Positions 7,018 to 12,682 of a stretch of 19,376 nt of DNA are shown here, piece after piece. This stretch comes from Anaerolineales bacterium. Lineage in GTDB: Bacteria > Chloroflexota > Anaerolineae > Anaerolineales > DRMV01. The position numbers and the translations under genes are program-made. The notes beneath the pieces were generated by a model. The model made no database searches and was not told where the DNA came from. It saw nothing but the letters and a program-made list of their open reading frames with translations. The stretch covers positions 1-19,376 of the forward strand of contig WFUL01000210.1 in the NCBI GenBank assembly GCA_015484985.1, written 5' to 3'. Position 1 is the stretch's first letter. Every line of letters begins with the position of its first letter.

Positions 7018-8691
7018 ATGAACAGAAACAGCGAACATCTCATGCTGTCCTCGAGAAGGGCGTGGTGGTTACTTCTTCTGGGCTGGTCCGGTCTTTTTCT
7101 CGCCGGGTGCTCGGCCTGGAACCGAACCGCTCCCTTCATACCCCCCGTGACATCCACCCCCTTTTATCCGTTGCCGCCGACATCTATACAGTGGCCCACC
7201 GCGACTCCTTCACCTTCCCCAACACCCCTTTTGCCCACTTACTGGACGCCTCCTGGCCTATCCTGGGCCCTGGAAGGATGGCGTCGGGTTCAGGACCCAT
7301 CGCAGGCCCGGGTTCGGTTGGTGGTGAACGCATCCCAACCCCAGGGGTATCGGGTTTTCGTCCTCGCCGTACCGGTGTTCCAATGGGCACCGGAGGTGCG
7401 GGGGCGAGCCGTACACCAGCACTGGCAGGGCGCTCCTTCCCCTCTGGGAGACGGTCCCCTCCTCATGACACCCGAAACCCGAGCCTGGCTGGAAGCCGCA
7501 TGGGGACCGCCAGCAGAGGGCCGGGTCGAAACCGTTCCCCCTGAGGAATTACTGGAACAGGCCCTGACTCGATATCCCGGATGGGTCGTGCTCCCCTGGG
7601 AGGACCTTACACCCTCCTGGCGAGTGGCGCAACCCCTGGAGACCTCCCCTTTGATGCGGGGCTACGACCCTACTCAGGACCCCCTGGCCCTACCCCTTGC
7701 CTGGACAGGTTCGGAGGCAGACCTCGCCCTGTGGCAACGCGCCTTCCCCCTGGCCAACCGGGACCCTTCCCGCCTGACTGTGGTGGCCCTGACGGGCGTG
7801 ACGGCGCTGGTGCGGGCCACCGCGTATACCATGGAGATCAAGGGCCTCACGTATCCGGCCGAAGAAGTGGGCCCCCTGCTGGCCCGTGCAGATATCACCC
7901 ACATCAACAATGAAGTACCCTTTGACCCCAACTGTCCGCCACCCAATCCCATGCAACAGGGGTTGAAGTTCTGCAGTGATCCACGCTATATCGTGCTTCT
8001 GGAGACCGTCGGCACCGATGTAGTCGAAGTGGCTGGCGACCACTTCAACGACCGGGGGCCCGAAGCCATGCGTTTCACCCTGGAAATGTATCGCGAACGG
8101 GGTTGGGCTTATTACGGAGGAGGAGAAAACCTGGAGGACGCCCGACGTCCCGCCCGCATTGAACACAACGGCAACCGCATCGCCTTCGTCGGTTGCAATG
8201 CCAAGGGAGGAGGCTACGCGACCGCGGCACCGGATTACCCAGGTGCGTGGGCCTGTGATTGGGACGTGATGGAACGCCAGGTGCGTTCCCTGCGCGCAGA
8301 GGGCTACCTCCCCATTGTGACCTTCCAACATCAAGAGATTTACCTCTTCGACCCCCCCGAAGACTTCAAGGCGGATTTCCGGCGAATGGCTGAAGCAGGA
8401 GCGGTGGTGGTCAGTGGCAGCCAAGCCCACCATCCCCATGGTATGGAAATCTACCAAGGGGCCTTCATCACTTATGGTTTGGGCAATCTCTTCTTCGACC
8501 AACGTGGCGTCGTACGCAACGGCGACAAAGCCTTCATCGTATTGCACGTCTTCTATGAAAACCGACATCTGGGGACCCGATGGGTTCCGCTCCAGTTCGT
8601 GGACTTCGCCAAACCCCGGATTCTACGCTGGGAAGAGGCCCGCCCCTGGATGGAACAAGTGTTGAACGTCAGTCGATGGAACAACCCTTAG
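7018..8691 (+). CDS. CapA / PGA_cap family lipoprotein (metallophosphatase-like fold)
   Basis: A 557-residue lipoprotein (LAGC, Cys31) with a Pro/Thr/Ser-rich spacer to about residue 60. An N-terminal domain with weak substrate-binding-protein flavour (about 60-255) precedes a CapA-type domain (about 258-540). The domain carries the family motifs in order: a degenerate first motif TGVTALVR (normally GDxMxGR), HINNEVPF (about 294), GDHFNDRG in place of the usual NNHxxDxG, a QHQEIY motif for HxGxEY, and a well-kept SQAHHPHGMEIY followed by ITYGLGNLFFDQ. Family members relate to poly-gamma-glutamate capsule export or remodelling of the envelope. The altered metal-site motifs mean catalysis cannot be assumed. 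The start at 7018 is supported by GAGGTGG. The next gene begins 20 bp downstream, so the two are likely an operon. Confidence 0.85.
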   Translation: MNRNSEHLMLSSRRAWWLLLLGWSGLFLAGCSAWNRTAPFIPPVTSTPFYPLPPTSIQWPTATPSPSPTPLLPTYWTPPGLSWALEGWRRVQDPSQARVRLVVNASQPQGYRVFVLAVPVFQWAPEVRGRAVHQHWQGAPSPLGDGPLLMTPETRAWLEAAWGPPAEGRVETVPPEELLEQALTRYPGWVVLPWEDLTPSWRVAQPLETSPLMRGYDPTQDPLALPLAWTGSEADLALWQRAFPLANRDPSRLTVVALTGVTALVRATAYTMEIKGLTYPAEEVGPLLARADITHINNEVPFDPNCPPPNPMQQGLKFCSDPRYIVLLETVGTDVVEVAGDHFNDRGPEAMRFTLEMYRERGWAYYGGGENLEDARRPARIEHNGNRIAFVGCNAKGGGYATAAPDYPGAWACDWDVMERQVRSLRAEGYLPIVTFQHQEIYLFDPPEDFKADFRRMAEAGAVVVSGSQAHHPHGMEIYQGAFITYGLGNLFFDQRGVVRNGDKAFIVLHVFYENRHLGTRWVPLQFVDFAKPRILRWEEARPWMEQVLNVSRWNNP

Positions 8692-8711
8692 CAACATCAT
8701 CAGAGGGACCC

Positions 8712-9629
8712 ATGGTCCGGGTCTTTTATCACGACATCTTCGACTTTCCTCTTCCAAAAGACCACCGCTTCCCCAAGGAAAAGTATCGATTGCTACAGGA
8801 GCGCCTGTTGGCCCTGGGCGTGCTTCGCCCCCAAGACCTGCACCTACCTCATGCGGCAACGGTGGAAGAGCTGAACCAGGCCCACGTACCCGACTACGTG
8901 GCCCGGACCCTTAAGGGAATCTGGACGCGCCAGGAGGAACGTCGTGTAGGTCTTCCCTGGTCACCCCAACTGGTGGAACGGGCCCGTCGTTCGGTGGGCA
9001 GCACCCTGGCAGCCGCGCGCGTCGCACTGGAAGAAGGCCTGGCCATCAACCTGGGAGGTGGCACCCACCATGCGGGACCGGATTGGGGTGCCGGATTTTG
9101 CGTCTTCAACGACGTAGCCGTGGCCGCGCGGGTGTTGCTGGCCCAGGGGCACGTCCAACGCGTCCTGGTTTTGGATCTGGATGTCCACCAGGGTGATGGA
9201 ACCGCGGCCATCGCATCGGGAGATGAACGCATCTTCACCTTCAGCATGCACGGTGAACGCAATTATCCCTTCCGTAAAGTCCCCGGCGACCTGGACATCG
9301 GGCTTCCCGATGGCACGGACGACCAGGCTTACCTAACTGCACTCCGCCAGGGCCTGGCCGAAGTATCGCGTCGTTTCCGACCTCAACTGGTCTTCTACAT
9401 CGCGGGCGCAGACCCGTATAAGGACGACCAATTGGGCCGACTGGCCCTGACCAAGGAGGGGCTGCTGGCGCGAGACCGTCTGGTCCTCGCTTGGGTCCAA
9501 CAACAGTCCCTTCCCTTGGTATTGGTCCTGGGAGGAGGCTATGCCCGGAACATCGAAGACACGGTGAACATCCACATCCGGACCATCGACCTTGCACAGA
9601 GGATGTGGAAGGGAGTGAAAGAGAAATAA
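8712..9629 (+). CDS. Histone deacetylase superfamily enzyme (zinc-dependent deacetylase/amidohydrolase)
   Basis: A 305-residue arginase/deacetylase-fold hydrolase that removes acyl groups from amines or lysines. The site is complete: paired His119-His120 (GGGTHHA), zinc ligands Asp157 and His159 (DLDVHQGDG) and Asp234 (GADPYKDD), and catalytic Tyr277 (GGGY). The sequence is closest in feel to the class IV-like bacterial deacetylases, of the type annotated as acetoin utilisation or histone deacetylase; the true substrate could be an acetylpolyamine or an acetylated protein. The ATG at 8712 has GAGGG just upstream; an ATG at 8676 would overlap the end of the CapA-like gene and has no ribosome site. 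Its stop codon lies inside the left arm of the terminator hairpin at 9619-9669. Confidence 0.92.
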   Translation: MVRVFYHDIFDFPLPKDHRFPKEKYRLLQERLLALGVLRPQDLHLPHAATVEELNQAHVPDYVARTLKGIWTRQEERRVGLPWSPQLVERARRSVGSTLAAARVALEEGLAINLGGGTHHAGPDWGAGFCVFNDVAVAARVLLAQGHVQRVLVLDLDVHQGDGTAAIASGDERIFTFSMHGERNYPFRKVPGDLDIGLPDGTDDQAYLTALRQGLAEVSRRFRPQLVFYIAGADPYKDDQLGRLALTKEGLLARDRLVLAWVQQQSLPLVLVLGGGYARNIEDTVNIHIRTIDLAQRMWKGVKEK

Positions 9630-9669
9630 AACAAGCAGCGACTTCGTCGCTGCTTGTTTTATTTCTCTT
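9619..9669. terminator. Bidirectional terminator between convergent deacetylase and regulator genes
   Basis: A perfect 24-bp stem (9619-9642 with 9646-9669) has a TTC loop. The GC-rich inner part is flanked by A-rich sequence on the left and T-rich TTTTATTTCTCTT on the right, so it can act on both strands. The deacetylase stop codon (9627-9629) is part of the left arm. The outer AGAGA...TCTCT ends and the TTC loop match the hairpin at 407-451. Confidence 0.8.
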
Positions 9670-9784
9670 GTGCGATCCCGTGCCTGATCAGGTCTTACTC
9701 CAACAACGCGAAAACGCGTATTGGAAACAGCCTCTCTTAGAACATGAAAAACACCTGATGCGGGAAGGCACATCCTTGTGGCGT

Positions 9785-10507
9785 TCAAGTGTCGGAAGAA
9801 TCCGACGGTGAGGTGGACGCGTCCGAAGAAGGAAGTTCGAAAAGGTAACCTTGACCACGAACCGTCTTCAAGAAACGAGGCCGTCGAGGGTTCTTTTCCA
9901 GGGCTTTACGCAACCAACAAATGTGGACCTCCAACGTTCTCAGGTCGTTGTTCGAGGGCATGTTCCAGACAGCCTCGAAAAGCTCGTCCCGGGGAATCAA
10001 ACGATTAGGGTGTTGAAGGAAGTAGGCCAACAATTGGGCCGTTTTGGGTGTCAACGAGCGCTCACGACCCTCACACCACACCCGATGGTGGACGGGATCG
10101 AAACGAATGGGGCCGTACTCCTGCCATTGGGGGGCTTCATCCGGCGGGGGAAGGAACCTGCGCACGACCCGCAAAAGGCGTTTGGGGGACAAAGGGAGAC
10201 GTAGTACCTTGCCATAGGGCACCTGGGGCAACGGTTGAAGATGTCGGTCCACAATGAGGACCAGCGGGGCGTCCGGTGCTGCCTCGTGAAGCCTGCGGAC
10301 CAATCGGGATCCCGAACTCCCCATGGAGGCCGCGTAGATGACCGTAAGGGCGGGCGAACGCTCGGCCACTGCTTGCAGGGCTTCGCGACCATTGGTCACA
10401 GCAACCACCGTATATCCGGCGTCCTGGACCGCGCTCACGAGATTCGGAACCCGAACTCGCTTGCCTTCCAGCCACAGGATGAACCTTGGGTTCTCGGACG
10501 AAGGCAT
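9785..10507 (-). CDS. OmpR-type winged-helix regulator with degenerate receiver domain
   Basis: The C-terminal part (about 129-225) of this 240-residue protein is a clear Trans_reg_C winged helix: the RDELFEAVW segment, the recognition helix region RTLEVHICWLRKAL and the closing TVRGQGYLFEL. The N-terminal 120 residues have receiver-like length and pattern but lack every key residue: no acidic pair after strand 1 (LWLEGK), Ala-Ala where the phospho-Asp should be (VIYAASMGSSG, about 59-60), and no Lys in the LRLPLSP segment. It is therefore probably not controlled by phosphorylation. The last 15 residues are Ser/Asp/Thr-rich. No histidine kinase lies nearby. Translation starts at 10507 with GGGGTG upstream. 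It may be the regulator of the 11-bp direct-repeat promoters in this window, since this family binds such repeats, but that is speculation. Confidence 0.88.
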   Translation of the reverse strand: MPSSENPRFILWLEGKRVRVPNLVSAVQDAGYTVVAVTNGREALQAVAERSPALTVIYAASMGSSGSRLVRRLHEAAPDAPLVLIVDRHLQPLPQVPYGKVLRLPLSPKRLLRVVRRFLPPPDEAPQWQEYGPIRFDPVHHRVWCEGRERSLTPKTAQLLAYFLQHPNRLIPRDELFEAVWNMPSNNDLRTLEVHICWLRKALEKNPRRPRFLKTVRGQGYLFELPSSDASTSPSDSSDT

Positions 10508-10546
10508 GCAATTTCACCCCACAGATAGAAATCTTAAAGCGGCATT

Positions 10547-10571
10547 CCGCGGTGAGGCCGCGGGCATTATA
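10547..10571 (-). promoter_or_regulatory. Promoter of the OmpR-type regulator gene with repeated CCGCGG
   Basis: TATAAT on the minus strand (10566-10571) is a perfect -10 box, 59 bases before the start codon. No consensus -35 is visible. CCGCGG occurs at 10547-10552 and 10558-10563, exactly 11 bp apart, overlapping the expected transcription start. The spacing of one helical turn would suit an operator, possibly for self-control. Confidence 0.5.
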
Positions 10572-10601
10572 CCATGAGTCCCGAAAGGACCGCTGGGAGA
10601 A

Positions 10602-10617
10602 GGAGGGCTTGCCCTCC
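10602..10617 (-). terminator. Weak terminator-like hairpin after the ROK kinase gene
   Basis: GGAGGG (10602-10607) pairs with CCCTCC (10612-10617) around a four-base loop. On the minus strand it is followed by TTCTCCC, a poor T-run. It lies between the ROK stop codon (10629) and the regulator's promoter, so it may partly separate the two transcripts. Confidence 0.4.
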
Positions 10618-10628
10618 ACCCAAAGATT

Positions 10629-11567
10629 TCATCCCGCCGAACTTACCAACCACAAGGCATAAGCGCCCAGCAGCCCGGCATCGTCCCCCAACTGGGCGGG
10701 CACGAGGGCTGGCCGATAATCCCGACGCATCAGGCGCGCTTCCAACGTCCGGTGGGCTGCATTCCACAGCCATGGACCGGAACGGGAGACCCCTCCTCCG
10801 AGAATAATGACCTCAGGGTTGAAGATATGGCACAAATCAGCCAGAGCCTGACCCAGATAACGACCCGCTTCTTCCAGAATCCGTTGGGCCAGAACATCTC
10901 CCTCATGGGCTACGCGAGCAATGGCCTTGCCAGTAAGTTGTGGGACGTTATGCAGTTGCGACTGGGGATAGTCCGCCAGCGCGCGACGTGCGGCCTGCAC
11001 CAAAGCCGGACCTGCGACCAACGCTTCCAAATGACCCCTCTGTCCACAGGAGCACTCGGGGCCTTGAGGATCCACGGTGATATGTCCCAACTCCCCGGCC
11101 AATCCCTCCGCCCCCAGAAGGAGTTGTCCATGACACACCACACCCCCTCCCACACCGGTGCTCAGGGTCAGGTACAGCACATGGGCGTGCCCGCGGCCGG
11201 CACCGTAATGGGCCTCTCCCAGGGCGGCCAGGTTGGCATCGTTGCCGAGGCGTACCGGAACCTGCAAGGCGTCTTCGATTTTGGCCTGCAAGGGCTCTTC
11301 CTGCCAAGCCGGTACGTTGGGTGCGGTCAACACCACGCCTCGATAGGGATTTAGCGGACCAGGTGCAGCTACGCCAATACCGTACACCTCTCCCTCCCCA
11401 GGCCAAACCTCTTGCAACAGGCGGATGAGAGCCGCGGTGGGGTCTTGCGAGGGGGTAGGACGCCGGGCGCGCGCCAGAAGGGGAGGACGTTCATCGGGAG
11501 ACGGCCACGGAAACCGCGCGGCCCGCATCCAGGTGCCGCCCACATCCGCAGTCAGGAGATAGCGCAT
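10629..11567 (-). CDS. ROK family sugar kinase (glucokinase-like)
   Basis: A 312-residue cytoplasmic kinase that phosphorylates a hexose with ATP. The N-terminus has the phosphate-binding motif ADVGGTWMR. Catalytic Asp110 lies in LGNDANLAALGEA. The ROK signature follows with His162 (GELGHITVD) and the zinc-binding CSCGQRGHLEAL, in which Cys172 and Cys174 are present and His179 takes the place of the usual third Cys; this His form is common in glucokinase-like ROK proteins. A second glycine-rich motif, IILGGGVS, is near the C-terminus. There is no N-terminal DNA-binding domain, so it is an enzyme rather than a ROK repressor. GAGGG precedes ATG 11567. Glucose is the likely substrate, but N-acetyl sugars or fructose cannot be excluded. 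A hairpin (11588-11614) just upstream ends the preceding small gene. Confidence 0.92.
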   Translation of the reverse strand: MRYLLTADVGGTWMRAARFPWPSPDERPPLLARARRPTPSQDPTAALIRLLQEVWPGEGEVYGIGVAAPGPLNPYRGVVLTAPNVPAWQEEPLQAKIEDALQVPVRLGNDANLAALGEAHYGAGRGHAHVLYLTLSTGVGGGVVCHGQLLLGAEGLAGELGHITVDPQGPECSCGQRGHLEALVAGPALVQAARRALADYPQSQLHNVPQLTGKAIARVAHEGDVLAQRILEEAGRYLGQALADLCHIFNPEVIILGGGVSRSGPWLWNAAHRTLEARLMRRDYRPALVPAQLGDDAGLLGAYALWLVSSAG

Positions 11568-11587
11568 CCCGATCCCTCAAAACAAAC

Positions 11588-11614
11588 GAGGTACGGAGGG
11601 GAACCCCGTACCTC
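11588..11614 (-). terminator. Terminator or attenuator between the microprotein gene and the ROK kinase
   Basis: GAGGTACGG (11588-11596) pairs with CCGTACCTC (11606-11614), and on the minus strand the stem is followed by GTTTGTTTTG. It lies 20 bp after the microprotein stop codon and 20 bp before the ROK start codon. There is no room for a promoter between it and the ROK gene, so transcription of ROK either reads through or starts upstream of it. Confidence 0.65.
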
Positions 11615-11634
11615 TCGAATTGGAGAAAAAGGGC

Positions 11635-11775
11635 TTAGTGTCCGTGTTCCAGGTCCCAGGGATGAAGGTCGGGATAAGACCAGGGGTCATCCTTGGGGCC
11701 TTGAGGCAGGAATAGCAACCAAGTCAGCAAGAGCAGCACCACAACCGTCACCACTGCCAACCATGCCAGGTTCAT
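11635..11775 (-). CDS. Small single-span membrane protein, 46 aa
   Basis: A short frame supported by a strong AGGAGG site eight bases before ATG 11775. Its own -10-like box lies upstream and a hairpin with a T-rich tail follows its stop. Residues 2-24 are a strongly hydrophobic helix (Val/Leu-rich with two Trp), followed by Pro-Gln-Gly and an acidic, aromatic tail (DDPWSYPD, then HPWDLEHGH). The tail is rich in His and Asp and could bind metal. The orientation is probably N-out/C-in or the reverse; the sequence does not decide. I do not recognise a family. Its position, directly downstream of the lipid kinase gene and upstream of a ROK kinase, gives no clear role. The coding call rests on the ribosome site, the sensible membrane composition and the bounded transcript. 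Confidence 0.72.
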   Translation of the reverse strand: MNLAWLAVVTVVVLLLLTWLLFLPQGPKDDPWSYPDLHPWDLEHGH

Positions 11776-11809
11776 GATTCCTGCCTCCTCTCATAGAATG
11801 CGCAGGGGT

Positions 11810-11839
11810 ATTGTACCAGCAGTAACCTCAGGGCACCAA
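11810..11839 (-). promoter_or_regulatory. Possible promoter of the 46-aa membrane protein gene
   Basis: On the minus strand TTGGTG (11834-11839) and TACAAT (11810-11815) are separated by 18 bases. The -10 box lies 34 bases before the start codon at 11775, between the dgkA stop codon and the small gene. Confidence 0.4.
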
Positions 11840-12217
11840 ACGGGTCCACAGAGGTGGCCCCAAAATCCACAAGCCCACCAAGACCGCCGCGAACACGGCC
11901 AGCAATACTCCCCCTGCCGCCATGTCCTTGGCCCTGGCAATACCAGGATGTTGGGCAGGATGGAGCACATCCAGCGCGGTCTCCAGGGCACTGTTCAGGG
12001 CTTCGGCCGCCCACACCAGACCCATGGCCAGGAATAGAGGCACCCAGTCCCGAAAGGGAATCCGCAGCCAGAAAGCCACGACGATCACCACCAGGGTCGC
12101 CGTCAGATGGACCCGGGCGTGGACCTCCTGGCGTATCAACCAACCAATTCCCCGGAAGGCGTACAGGAACGCCCTTACACGTGGATGTTGCCGCCACATG
12201 GTCCGTTTGTTCCCCAT
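11828..12217 (-). CDS. dgkA: Prokaryotic diacylglycerol kinase / undecaprenol kinase
   Basis: A 129-residue integral membrane kinase of the small DgkA family, which phosphorylates diacylglycerol or, in Gram-positive-like lineages, undecaprenol to recycle the lipid carrier of cell-wall synthesis. Three hydrophobic helices are visible (about 37-53, 58-75 and 102-118). The family signature EALNSALETALD (about 72-83) and the KDMAAGGVLL motif (about 97-106) carry the conserved Glu, Asn and Asp residues. The gene starts three bases after the ybeY stop codon and has no obvious ribosome site, which suggests translational coupling; an ATG at 12199 is an alternative start. Gene order with pgpH and ybeY matches the pgpH-ybeY-dgkA arrangement known in Firmicutes. 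Confidence 0.93.
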   Translation of the reverse strand: MGNKRTMWRQHPRVRAFLYAFRGIGWLIRQEVHARVHLTATLVVIVVAFWLRIPFRDWVPLFLAMGLVWAAEALNSALETALDVLHPAQHPGIARAKDMAAGGVLLAVFAAVLVGLWILGPPLWTRLVP

Positions 12218-12220
12218 TGG

Positions 12221-12682
12221 TTACGGTTGTGTCCGAAGTCGACAACCCGCCCATTCCAGCAGAGCACTTTGTGCATCCCACATGCGGGCTCGGGATTCCG
12301 GGGTTTCATCATCGTACCCCAGGAGATGGAGCAAGCCATGGGTAAACAAAAGACACAGTTCTTCCGAAACCCCATGGCCGGCCTGTCGAGCCTGTCCCTC
12401 GGCTACAGGGAAGCAAATCAAGATGTCCCCCAGATAGAAATGTTGAGTTTCCGGATCATGGGTATGGGCAGGGAAAGCCATCACGTCGGTGTCTTTGTCT
12501 TCTCCCCGGAAGCGGCGGTGGTACTCACGCATGGTCTCCCGCCCCACCAGCGAAACGGTCAGGTCCACCAGGTCCAGGTCCATCCCGTGGTCCTCCAGCG
12601 CCTTCCGGGCGATACGTTCCCATACCTCTCCCTGTACCGAATTCTCCCATGGGGCTCGTTCACAGAACACCTGCACGCTCAT
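12221..12682 (-). CDS. ybeY: Endoribonuclease YbeY (rRNA maturation factor)
   Basis: A 153-residue cytoplasmic metal-dependent RNase needed for 16S rRNA 3' end processing and ribosome quality control. It has the DTDVMAFP segment (family TDVLSFP) and the metal motif HGLLHLLGYDDE. His115 and His119 are kept, but the third ligand, His in E. coli, is Asp125. Asp can bind zinc, so the site may still work. The start codon overlaps the pgpH stop (ATGA at 12679-12682), and dgkA follows after three bases. The linkage with pgpH and dgkA supports the assignment. Length is normal for the family. Confidence 0.93.
   Translation of the reverse strand: MSVQVFCERAPWENSVQGEVWERIARKALEDHGMDLDLVDLTVSLVGRETMREYHRRFRGEDKDTDVMAFPAHTHDPETQHFYLGDILICFPVAEGQARQAGHGVSEELCLLFTHGLLHLLGYDDETPESRARMWDAQSALLEWAGCRLRTQP

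Noticed and set aside
8676..8711. Upstream ATG for the deacetylase
   Set aside because: It overlaps the end of the CapA-like gene and lacks a ribosome site; the ATG at 8712 starts directly before the family's conserved N-terminus.
9333..9788. Minus-strand frame of 151 codons across the deacetylase 3' end
   Set aside because: It passes through the terminator hairpin and overlaps the deacetylase coding strand; no ribosome site.
9791..9806. GTCGGA-AGAA-TCCGAC hairpin
   Set aside because: It lies inside the coding end of the regulator gene, has only six pairs and no T-run.
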